64,000 nucleotides of DNA from positions 17,181,001-17,245,000 of the forward strand of contig NC_092674.1 in assembly GCF_964355755.1 (NCBI RefSeq), read 5' to 3'. The number at the start of each line of letters is the position of its first letter. Positions within the stretch are counted from its first letter, which is position 1. Source of the DNA: Antedon mediterranea. Its lineage: Eukaryota > Echinodermata > Crinoidea > Comatulida > Antedonidae. Under the pieces are notes generated by a model. The model ran no database searches. It saw nothing but the letters and a program-made list of their open reading frames with translations, and was not told the DNA's origin. Positions 28,270-38,700 of the stretch are shown piece by piece. The position numbers were made by a program, and so were the translations under genes.

Positions 28270-28274
28270 AAAAA
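28270..28274 (-). terminator. Pol III oligo-T terminator of the tRNA-Val-like gene
   Basis: Five T on the minus strand begin 3 nt beyond the last acceptor base. This is the normal form of a Pol III stop signal. Confidence 0.6.
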
Positions 28275-28276
28275 TA

Positions 28277-28347
28277 GGTTTCGCCAGGGCTCGAACCGGG
28301 ACCTTCTGCGTGTTAAGCAGACTTGACAACCACTACACTACGAAACC
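28277..28347 (-). tRNA. tRNA-Val (AAC)-like gene, copy 1
   Basis: A 71-nt cloverleaf. The acceptor stem GGTTTCG pairs with CGAAACC over all 7 bp. The anticodon stem TCTGC/GCAGA is perfect around the loop TTAACAC, giving anticodon AAC and a T at position 33. The B-box GGTTCGAGCCC and an A-box of the tRNA-Val type (TAGTGTAGTGG) are present. Departures from a clean gene: the variable region is 4 nt rather than 5, the D-stem pair 10-25 is G-A, and the T-stem has one C-T mismatch. T5 follows directly on the minus strand. It may be a functional variant or a young pseudogene. Confidence 0.75.
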
Positions 28348-28548
28348 TCTTACATTGAAATTGTGGGTTACAGAAAGTTTTTTAATCCATTTAAATTACA
28401 AATAAATGGTAATAAACACAAAGCAAAATAAACATGTGTAAAAGTGATAATTACCGATTACACAAAATAAGTATTTAAAAAAATAATAATAAGATATACT
28501 GTGTATAATTATCATATTGCGTATACAGTACTTTTCATCATAAAGTTT

Positions 28549-28557
28549 AAAAAAAAA
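28549..28557 (-). terminator. Pol III oligo-T run after the tRNA pseudogene
   Basis: Nine consecutive T on the minus strand touch the last acceptor base of the tRNA-like unit. Confidence 0.55.
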
Positions 28558-28629
28558 GGTTTAGCCCGGGCTCGAACCAGGTACCTTCTGCGTATTGAGC
28601 AAACGTGATAACCACTACGCCAAGAAGCC
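28558..28629 (-). pseudogene. tRNA pseudogene related to tRNA-Val, anticodon position AAT, copy 1
   Basis: A 72-nt relative of the tRNA-Val-like gene just downstream on this strand. The A-box (TGGCGTAGTGG), B-box (GGTTCGAGCCC) and T-stem are intact. The anticodon stem TTTGC/GCAGA pairs with one wobble. The loop is TCAATAC, so the invariant T33 is C and the anticodon would read AAT. The acceptor strands GGCTTCT and CTAAACC mismatch at three of seven pairs, and the D-stem has a C-A mismatch. A run of nine T follows on the minus strand. Pol III could still read it, but a charged tRNA is unlikely. Confidence 0.7.
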
Positions 28630-31489
28630 GCATATAACCATATAACTACATAACGCTGTGGTGTGTGTCACACATTGCGGATTCTTAATTAAACAAATTA
28701 ATTAACAAAAAATTAAAAATCCGGCTCTATAGCTTTGAGGACATGTCCCTGTAGTATGTTCATGCCAAATCCCAGCTCAATACTACAACTAATAAGGGAG
28801 GAGTAGTACTTTAAAAATCGCACTTTTTACTCAATAGTGTCCAGATGGTGGAGGAGAAAATGAGTAAGTACTAGACTCGGGTACCCCGAGTAAAAAGGTC
28901 CACTTGTTTAGGCCTGATATTTACAACCCTCAACAAATATCTTACTTTCAAAAACCATATTTATTTTCCATTTAAAAAAAAAAAGAAAAAAAATATCCAT
29001 AGAGGTTCGACCCACTACTCAGAGCACGCAAACCTGAGCATTACCCGTTACGCCACAAACCAGTAGATGACTGAAGAGCTGATAATAGTCTATTTATATG
29101 AAATGAATGATCAATCAATGAAAAATAATGCCATGCAACTTTGTTTCTGATTTTAAAAAAGATCCACTTGTTTAGGCCAGACATTTACAACCCTCAAAAT
29201 ATCTCATTTTCAAACAAAATATTTATTTTCAATAAGAAAAAAAAAGCAATATCCCTAGAGGTGGGAACACGCTACTGAGAGCACTCAAACCTGGGTATTA
29301 CCCGTTACGCCACAAACCAGTAGATGACTGAAGAGCTGATAATATGAAATTGATGATCAATCAATGAAAAATAATGCCATGCAACTTTGTTTCTGATTTT
29401 AAAAAAGGTCCACTTGTTTAGGCCTGACATTTACAACCCTCAAAATCTCTCACTTTCAAAAACAATATTTATTTTCAATTAAAAAAAAAAGAACAAAAAT
29501 ACCCGTATAGGTTCGAACCCACTGCTGAGAGCACTCAAACCTGAGCATTACCCGTTACGCCACAAACCAGTAGCTGACTGAAGAGCAGATAATATAAAAT
29601 TAATGATCACTCAATGAAAAATAATGCCATGCAACTTTGTTTCTGATTTTAAAAAAGGTTCACTTCTTTAGGCCTGACATTTTCAACCCTCAAAATATCT
29701 CACTTTCAAAAACAATATTTATTTTCAATTTTAAAAAAAAAGAAAAAATATATCCCTAGAAGTTCGAACCCACTATTGAAATCACTCAAGCCTGAGCATT
29801 ACCCGTTACGCCGCAAATCAGTAGATGACTGAAGAGCTGATAATAGTCTATTTATATGAAATAGATGATCAATATATGAAAAATAATGCCATGCAACTTT
29901 GTTTCTGATTTTTAAAAAGGTCCACTTTTTTAGGCCTGACATTTACAACGCTCAAAATATCTCATTTTCAAAAACAATATTTATTTTCAATGAAAAAAAA
30001 AGAAGAAATAAAATACCCGTATAGGTTCGAACCCACTTCTGAGAGCACGCAAACCTGAGCATAACCCGTTACCCCACAAACCAGTAGATGACTGAAGAGC
30101 TGCTAATACTCTATTTATATGAAATAAATAATAAATCAATGAAAAATAATGCCATGCAAGTTTGTTTCTGATTTTAAAAAAGGTCCACTTGTTTAGGCCT
30201 GATATTTACAACCATCAAAATATCTCACTTTCAAAAACAATATTTATTTTCAATTAAAAAAAAAAAACAAAAAAAACGTAGAGGTTCGAACCCACTACTG
30301 AGTGCACTCAAACCTGAGTATTACCCGTTACGACACAAACCAGTAGATAATTGAGTAGCTGATAATAGTCTATTTATATGAAATTAATGCAACTTTGTTT
30401 TTTTGTTTAGGCCTGACATTTACAACCCTCAAAATATCTCAATTTCAAAAACAATATTTATTTCCAATTAAAAAAAAAAGAAAAAAAATATCCCTAGAAG
30501 TACGAACCCACTATTGAAATCACTCAAACCTGAGCATTACCCGTTACGCCGCAAACCAGTAGATGACTGTAAAGCTGATAATAGTCTATTTATAAGAAAT
30601 GAATGATCAATCAATGAAAAATAATGCCATGCAACTTTTTTTCTGATTTAAAAAAACATCCGTTTGTTTAGGCCTGACATTTAAAACCCTCAAAATATCT
30701 CATTTTCAAAAAAATATTTTCTTTTCAATAAGAAAAAAAAAGCAATATCCCTAGAAGTTGGAACCCGCTACTGAGAGCACTCAAACCTGGGTATTACCCG
30801 TTACGCCACAAACCAGTAGATGACTGAAGAGCTGATAATATGAAATGAATGATCAATCAATGAAAAATAATGTTATGCAACTTTGTTTCTGATTTTTAAA
30901 AAGGTCCACTTGTTTAGGCCTGACATTTACAACTATAACAATATCTCACTTTCAAAAACAATATTTATTTTCAAAAAAAAAAAAAAAGCAATAAACCTAA
31001 AAGTTGGAACCCGCTACTGAGAGCACTCAAACCTGGGTATTACCCGTTACGCCACAAACCAGTAGATGACTGAAGAGCTGATAATATGAAATTAATGATC
31101 AATCAATGAAAAATAATGCCATGCAACTTTGTTTCTGATTTAAAAAAAGATCCGTTTGTTTAGGCCTGACATTTACAAGTATAACAATATCTCACTTTCA
31201 AAAACAATATTTATTTTCAAAAAAAAAAAAGAAGAAAAAAGAGGAATATCCCTAGAAGTTGGAACCCGCTACTGAGAGCACTCAAACCTGGGTATTACCC
31301 GTTACGCCACAAACCAGTAGATGACTGAAGAGCTGATAATATGAAATTAATGATCAACCAATGAAAAATAATGCCATGCAACTTTGTTTCTGATTTTAAA
31401 AAAAGGTCCACTTCTTTAGGCCTGACATTTACAACCCTCAAAATTTCTCACTTCCAAAAACAATATTTACTTTCAATTAAAAAAAAAAA

Positions 31490-33210
31490 GAAAAAAATAT
31501 TCCTAGAGGTTCGAACTCACTACTGAGAGAACTCAAACCTGAGCATTACCGGTTACGCCACAACCCAGTAGATGAGTGAAGAGCTAATAATAGTCTATTT
31601 ATATGAAATAAATGATCAATCAATGAAAAATAATGTTATGCAACTTTGTTTCTGATTTTAAAAAAGGTCCACTTGTTTAGGCCTGACATTTAGAACCCTC
31701 AAAATATATCATTTTCAAAACCAATATTTATTATCAATAAAAAAAAAAAAAAAAAAAAAAATACCCGTATAGGTTCGAACACACTGCTGAGAGCACTCAA
31801 ACCTGAGCATTACCCGTTACGCCACAAACCAGTAGATGACTGAAGAGCTGATAATACTCTATTTATATGAAATAAATAATAAATCAATAAAAAATATTGC
31901 CATGCAACTTTGTTTATGATTTTAAAAAAGGTCCACTTGTTTAGGCCAGATATTTACAACCCTCAAAATATCTCACTTTAAAAAACAATATTTATTTTCA
32001 ATTTAAAAAAAAAAATCCCTAGAGGTTCGAACCCACTACTGAGAGCACTCAAATCTGAGTGTTACGCGTTACGCCACAAACCAATAGATGACTGAGGAGC
32101 TGATAATAGTCTATTTATATGAAATTAATTATCAATCAATGAAAAATAATGCCATGCAACTTTGTTTCTGATTTTAAAAAAGATCCATTTGTTAAGGCCT
32201 GACATTTACAACCCTCAAAATATCTCATTTTCAAAAGAAATATTTATTTTCAATAAGAAAAAAAAAGCAATATCCCTAGAGGTTGGAACCCGCTACTGAG
32301 AGCACTCAAATCTGGGTATTACCCGTTACGCCACAAACCAGTAGATGACTGGAGACCTTATAATATGAAATTAATGATCAATCAATGAAAAATAATGCCA
32401 TGCAACTTTGTTTCTGATTTAAAAAAAGGTCCACTTCTTTAGGCCTGACATTTACAACCCTAAAAATATCTCACTTTCAAAAACAATATTTATTTTCAAT
32501 TTAAAAAAAAAAAAAAAAATCCCTAGAGGTTCGAACCCACTACTGAGAGCACTCAAACCTGAGTATTACGCGTTACGCCACAAACCAGTAGATGACTGAG
32601 GAGCTGATAATAGTCTATTTATATGAAATTAATTATCAATCAATGAAAAATAATGCCATGCAACTTGATTTCTGATTTTAAAAAAGATCCATTTGTTAAG
32701 GCCTGACATTTACCACCCTCAAAATATCTCATTTTCAAAAGAAATATTTATTTTCAATAAAAAAAAAAAAAGCAATATCCCTAGAGGTTGGAACCCGCTA
32801 CTAAGAGCACTCAAACCTGGGTATTACCCGTTACGCCACAAACCAGTAGCTGACTGGAGAGCTGATAATAGTCTATTTATATGAAATTAATTATCAATCA
32901 ATGAAAAATAATGCCATGCAACTTTGTTTCTGATTTTAAAAAAAGGTCCACTTCTTTAGGCCTGACATTTACAACCCTCAAAATATCTCATTTTCAAAAA
33001 CAATATTTATTTTCAATTTAAAAAAAAAAATAATAAAAATATCCCTAGAGGTTCGACCCACTACTCAGAGCACTCAAACCTGAGCATTACCCGTTACGCC
33101 ACAAACCAGTAGATGACTGAAGAGCTGATAATAGTCTATTTATATGAAATGAATGATCAATCAATGAAAAATAATGTCATGCAACTTTGTTTCTGATTTT
33201 AAAAAAGGTC
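31490..33210. repeat. Displaced duplicate block, copy 2
   Basis: Copy of 22590-24305 with few differences (for example TAGAACCCTC for TACAACCCTC). Together with the flanking 7.1-kb duplication it shows that blocks of several monomers, not only neighbours, have been moved or copied within the array. Confidence 0.75.
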
Positions 33211-33214
33211 CACT

Positions 33215-34250
33215 TGTTTAGGCCTGGCATTTACAACCCTCAAAATATCTCACTTTCACAAACAATATTTACTTTCAATTAAAAAAAAAAAAGAAAAAAA
33301 ATATCCCAAGAGGTTCAAACCTACTACTGAGAGAACTCAAACCTGAGCATTACCGGTTACGCAATAAACCAGTAGATGACTGAAGAGATCATAATAGTCT
33401 ATTTATATGAAATGAAAGATCAATCAATGTCAAATGATTTTATGCAACTTTGTTTCTGATTTTTAAAAAGGTCCACTTGGTAAGGCATGACATTTACAAC
33501 CATAAAAATATCCCACTATCAAAAACAATATTTATTTTCAATTAAAAAAAAATAAAAAAATATTCCTAGAGGTTCGAACCCACTACTGAGAGAACTCAAA
33601 CCTGAGCATTACCCGTTACGCCACAAACCAGTAGATGACTGAAGAGCTGATAATAGTCTATTTATATGAAATGAATGATCAATCAATGAAAAATAATGCC
33701 ATGCAACTTTGTTTCTGATTTTAAAAAAAGGTCCACTTGTTTAGGCCTGGCATTTACAACCCTCAAAATATCTCACTTTCAAAAACAATATTTACTTTCA
33801 ATTAAAAAAAAAAAAGAAAAAAAATATCCCAAGAGGTTCGAACCTACTACTGAGAGAACTCAAACCTGAGCATTACCGGTTACGCAATAAACCAGTAGAT
33901 GACTGAAGAGATCATAATAGTCTATTTATATGAAATGAAAGATCAATCAATGTCAAATGATTTTATGCAACTTTGTTTCTGATTTTTAAAAAGGTCCACT
34001 TGGTAAGGCATGACATTTACAACCATAAAAATATCTCACTATCAAAAACAATATTTATTTTCAATTAAAAAAAAAATAAAAAAATATTCCTAGAGGTTCG
34101 AACCCACTACTGAGAGAACTCAAACCTGAGCATTACCGGTTACGCCACAACCCAGTAGATGAATGAAGAGCTAATAATAGTCTATTTATATGAAATGAAT
34201 GATCAATCAATGAAAAATAATGTTATGAAACTTTGTTTCTGATTTTAAAA
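33215..34250. repeat. Two-monomer tandem duplication, period 523 bp
   Basis: The rare word TTACGCAATAAACCAG occurs at 33358 and 33881, and the private monomer with ATGTCAAATGATTTTATGC follows each time. The same pair of monomers recurs singly near 45860 and 49950. Confidence 0.75.
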
Positions 34251-35357
34251 AAGGTCCACTTGTTTAGGCATGACATTTACAACCCTCAAAATATATCATT
34301 TTCAAAAACAATATTTATTTTCAATAAAAAAAAAAAAAAAAAAAAATACCCGTATAGGTTTGAACCACTGCTGAGAGCACTCAAACCTGAGCATTACCCG
34401 TTACGCCACAAACCAGTAGATGACTGAAGAGATGATAATAGTCTATTTATAAGAAATGAATGATCAATCAATGAAAAATAATGCCATGCAACTTTTTTTC
34501 TGATTGAAAAAAACATCCGTTTGTTTAGGCCTGACATTTAAAACCCTCAAAATATCTCATTTTCAAAAAAAAAAATTATTTTCAATAAGAAAAAAAAAAC
34601 AATATCCCTAAAGGTTGGAACCCGCTACTGAGAGCACTCAAACCTGGGTATTACCCGTTACGCCACAAACTATTAGATGACTGACGAGCTGATAATATGA
34701 AATTAATGATCAATCAATGAAAAATAATGCCATGCAACTTTGTTTCTGATTTTAAAAAAGGTCCACTTCTTTAGACCTGACATTTACAACCCTCAAAATA
34801 TCTCATTTTCAAAAAAGATATTTATTTTCAATTAAAAAAAAAAAGAAAAAAGAAATATCACTAGAGGTTCGAACCCACTACTGAGAGCACTCATACCTGA
34901 GTATTACCCGTTACGCCACAAACCAGTAGATAATTGAGGAGCTGATAATAGTCTATTTATATGAAATTAATGATCAATCAATGAAAAATAATGCCATGCA
35001 ACTTTTTTTCTGATTTTAAAAAAGGTCCACTTGTTTAGGCCTGACAATTACAACCCTCAAAATATCTCACTTTCAAAAACAATATTTATTTTCAATTAAA
35101 AAAAAAAAGAAAAAAACATACCCGTGTAGGTTCGAACCCACTGCTGAGAGCACTCAAACCTGAGAATTACCCGTTACGCCACAAACCAGTAGATGACTGA
35201 AGAGCTGATAATACTCTATTTATATGAAATAAATAATATATCAATGAAAAATAATGCCATGCAACTTTGTTTCTGATTTTAAACAAGCACGAATGTGCAA
35301 TACTCGGGGTACAGCGAAAGAAGCTGTATACAGACGTATACAGTTAGAAAGTTAAAG

Positions 35358-35362
35358 AAAAA
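35358..35362 (-). terminator. Pol III oligo-T terminator, tRNA-Val-like copy 2
   Basis: Five T on the minus strand just past the acceptor stem, as in copy 1. Confidence 0.6.
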
Positions 35363-35364
35363 TA

Positions 35365-35435
35365 GGTTTCGCCAGGGCTCGAACCGGGACCTTCTGCGTG
35401 TTAAGCAGACTTGACAACCACTACACTACGAAACC
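35365..35435 (-). tRNA. tRNA-Val (AAC)-like gene, copy 2
   Basis: Identical in sequence to the copy at 28277-28347, including the short variable region, the G10-A25 mismatch and the T-stem mismatch. T5 lies at 35358-35362 on the minus strand. Identity may reflect the recent duplication and does not by itself argue for selection. Confidence 0.75.
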
Positions 35436-35645
35436 TCTTACATTGAAATTGTGGGTTACAGAAAGTTTTTTAATCCATTTAAATTACAAATAAATGGTAA
35501 TAAACACAAAGCAAAATAAACATGTGTAAAAGTGATAATTACCGATTACACAAAATAAGTATTTAAAAAAATAATAATAAGATATACTGTGTATAATTAT
35601 CATATTGCGTATACAGTACTTTTCACCATAAAGTTTAAAAAAAAA

Positions 35646-35717
35646 GGTTTAGCCCGGGCTCGAACCAGGTACCTTCTGCGTATTGAGCAAACGTGATAAC
35701 CACTACGCCAAGAAGCC
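35646..35717 (-). pseudogene. tRNA pseudogene related to tRNA-Val, copy 2
   Basis: Same 72-nt degenerate tRNA-like unit as at 28558-28629, with C at position 33, anticodon position AAT and a broken acceptor stem. Nine T (35637-35645) follow on the minus strand. Confidence 0.7.
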
Positions 35718-38700
35718 GCATATAACCATATAACTACATAACGCTGTGGTGTGTGTCACACATTGCGGATTCTTAATTAAACAAATTAATTAACAAAAAA
35801 TTAAAAATCCGGCTCTATAGCTTTGAGGACATGTCCCTGTAGTATGTTCATGCCAAATCCCAGCTCAATACTACAACTAATAAGGGAGGAGTAGTACTTT
35901 AAAAATCGCACTTTTTACTCAATAGTGTCCAGATGGTGGAGGAGAAAATGAGTAAGTACTAGACTCGGGTACCCCGAGTAAAAAGGTCCACTTGTTTAGG
36001 CCTGATATTTACAACCCTCAACAAATATCTTACTTTCAAAAACCATATTTATTTTCCATTTAAAAAAAAAAAGAAAAAAAATATCCATAGAGGTTCGACC
36101 CACTACTCAGAGCACGCAAACCTGAGCATTACCCGTTACGCCACAAACCAGTAGATGACTGAAGAGCTGATAATAGTCTATTTATATGAAATGAATGATC
36201 AATCAATGAAAAATAATGCCATGCAACTTTGTTTCTGATTTTAAAAAAAGATCCACTTGTTTAGGCCAGACATTTACAACCCTCAAAATATCTCATTTTC
36301 AAACAAAATATTTATTTTCAATAAGAAAAAAAAAGCAATATCCCTAGAGGTTGGAACACGCTACTGAGAGCACTCAAACCTGGGTATTACCCGTTACGCC
36401 ACAAACCAGTAGATGACTGAAGAGCTGATAATATGAAATTGATGATCAATCAATGAAAAATAATGCCATGCAACTTTGTTTCTGATTTTAAAAAAGGTCC
36501 ACTTGTTTAGGCCTGACATTTACAACCCTCAAAATCTCTCACTTTCAAAAACAATATTTATTTTCAATTAAAAAAAAAAGAACAAAAATACCCGTATAGG
36601 TTCGAACCCACTGCTGAGAGCACTCAAACCTGAGCATTACCCGTTACGCCACAAAACAGTAGCTGACTGAAGAGCTGATAATATAAAATTAATGTTCACT
36701 CAAGGAAAAATAATGCCATGCAACTTTGTTTCTGATTTTAAAAAAGGTTCACTTCTTTAGGCCTGACATTTTCAACCCTCAAAATATCTCATTTTCAAAA
36801 AAAATATTTATTTTCAATTAAAAAAAAAGAAAAAAGAAATATCCCTAGAGGTTCGACCCACTACTCAGGCACTCAAACCTGAGCATTACCCGTTACGCCA
36901 TCAACAAGTAGATGACTGAAGAGCTGATAATAGTCTATTTATATGAAATAAATAATAAATCAATGAAAAATAATGCCATGCAACTTTGTTTCTGATTTTA
37001 CAAAAAGGTCCACTTGTTTAGGCCTGACATTTACAACCCTCAAAATATCTCACTTTCAAAATCAATATTTATTTTCAATTTTAAAAAAAAAGAAAAAATA
37101 TATCCCTAGAAGTTCGAACCCACTATTGAAATCACTCAAGCCTGAGCATTACCCGTTACGCCGCAAATCAGTAGATGACTGAAGAGCTGATAATAGTCTA
37201 TTTATATGAAATAGATGATCAATATATGAAAAATAATGCCATGCAACTTTGTTTCTGATTTTTAAAAAGGTCCACTTTTTTAGGCCTGACATTTACAACG
37301 CTCAAAATATCTCATTTTCAAAAACAATATTTATTTTCAATGAAAAAAAAAGAAGAAATAAAATACCCGTATAGGTTCGAACCCACTTCTGAGAGCACGC
37401 AAACCTGAGCATAACCCGTTACCCCACAAACCAGTAGATGACTGAAGAGCTGCTAATACTCTATTTATATGAAATAAATAATAAATCAATGAAAAATAAT
37501 GCCATGCAAGTTTGTTTCTGATTTTAAAAAAGGTCCACTTGTTTAGGCCTGATATTTACAACCATCAAAATATCTCACTTTCAAAAACAATATTTATTTT
37601 CAATTAAAAAAAAAAAACAAAAAAAACGTAGAGGTTCGAACCCACTACTGAGTGCACTCAAACCTGAGTATTACCCGTTACGACACAAACCAGTAGATAA
37701 TTGAGTAGCTGATAATAGTCTATTTATATGAAATTAATGCAACTTTGTTTTTTTGTTTAGGCCTGACATTTACAACCCTCAAAATATCTCAATTTCAAAA
37801 ACAATATTTATTTCCAATTAAAAAAAAAAGAAAAAAAATACCCGTATAGGATCGAACCCACTGCTGAGAGCACTCAAACCTGAGCATTACCCGTTACGCA
37901 ACAAACCAGTAGATGACTAAAGAGCTGATAATAGTCTATTTATATGAAATGAATGATCAATCAATTAAAAATAATGCCATGCAACTTTGTTTCTGATTGA
38001 AAAAAAGATCCGTTTGTTTAGGCCTGACATTTACAACTATAACAATATCTCACTTTCAAAAACAATATTTATTTTCAACAAAAAAAAAGAAAAAAAAAGC
38101 AATATCCCTAGAAGTTGGAACCCGCTACTGAGAACACTCAAACCTGGGTATTACCCGTTACGCCACAAACAAGTAGATGACTGAAGAGCTGATAATATGA
38201 AATTAATGATCAATCAATGAAAAATAATGCCATGCAACTTTGTTTCTGATTTTAAAAAAGGTCCACTTCTTTAGACCTGACATTTACAACCCTCAAAATA
38301 TCTCATTTTCAAACAAAATATTTAGTTTCAATTAAAAAAAAAAGAAAAAAGAAATATCCCTAGAGGTTCGAACCCGCTACTAAGAGCACTCAAACCTGGG
38401 TATAACCCGTTACGCCACAAACCAGTAGATGACTGAAGAGCTGATAATATGAAATGAATGATCAATCAATGAAAAATAATGTTATGCAACTTTGTTTCTG
38501 ATTTTAAAAAAGGTCCACTTGTTTAGGCCTGACATTTACAACTATAACAATATCTCACTTTCAAAAACAATATTCATTTTCAAATAAAAAAAAAAAATAG
38601 CAATATCCCTAGAAGTTGGAACCCGCTACTGAGAGCACTCTAACCTGGTTATTACCCGTTACGCCACAAACCAGTAGATGACTGAAGAGCTGATAATATG

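Larger units (their letters stand above)
28196..28891. other. 696-bp tRNA-bearing insert, copy 1
   Basis: A segment unlike the satellite, placed inside the oligo-A run of a monomer: CTGATTTTAAA lies on the left and AAAAAGGTCCAC on the right. No monomer sequence is lost and only one or two A are extra. A perfect 12-bp inverted pair lies near the ends, TACTCGGGGTAC (28213-28224) and GTACCCCGAGTA (28881-28892). Next to the left one is a hairpin of CTGTATAC and GTATACAG (28236-28255). It contains two tRNA-like units on the minus strand. The rest (about 28350-28550 and 28630-28880) is AT-rich with no open frame. It could be a small non-autonomous mobile element or a captured tRNA cluster; I do not recognise the family. 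Confidence 0.7.
27179..30489. repeat. 7.1-kb-spaced segmental duplicate, copy 1 (contains a tRNA cassette)
   Basis: Satellite plus the tRNA-bearing insert. The block is repeated at about 34266-37838 with an offset of 7087-7088 through the insert, then 7350 after copy 2 gains one monomer near 36800-37060. Both copies hold the same damaged monomer, with ATTAATGCAACTTTGTTTTT joined to TTGTTTAGGCC (about 30388 and 37738). Beyond about 30490 this copy instead matches 39372-40120, so roughly six monomers present in copy 2 are absent here. Confidence 0.8.
28892..35283 (-). repeat. tRNA-like satellite array, block 3
   Basis: About 25 monomers of the same family and orientation between the two tRNA-bearing inserts. 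It includes the second copy of the 22.6-24.3 kb block, a 523-bp tandem pair, and a damaged monomer near 30388. No gene is seen. Confidence 0.95.
35284..35979. other. 696-bp tRNA-bearing insert, copy 2
   Basis: Same length and same insertion point in the monomer as copy 1. The only internal difference I notice is CTTTTCACCATAAAG here versus CTTTTCATCATAAAG there. The terminal inverted 12-mers are at 35301-35312 and 35969-35980. The matching flanks show this copy arose by duplication of the surrounding satellite, not by a second insertion. Confidence 0.75.
34266..37838. repeat. 7.1-kb-spaced segmental duplicate, copy 2
   Basis: Second copy of the block starting at 27179, carrying the second tRNA-bearing insert. 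It differs by one additional 262-bp monomer (about 36800-37060, with CTACTCAGGCACTC) and a handful of substitutions. Its left edge continues into text related to 46140-46700 and 50230-50790. Confidence 0.8.

Noticed and set aside
28690-28870. SINE tail belonging to the tRNA-like units
   Set aside because: It lies upstream, not downstream, of the minus-strand tRNA units, and no A-rich or repeated 3' end follows, so a SINE head-body order is not supported.
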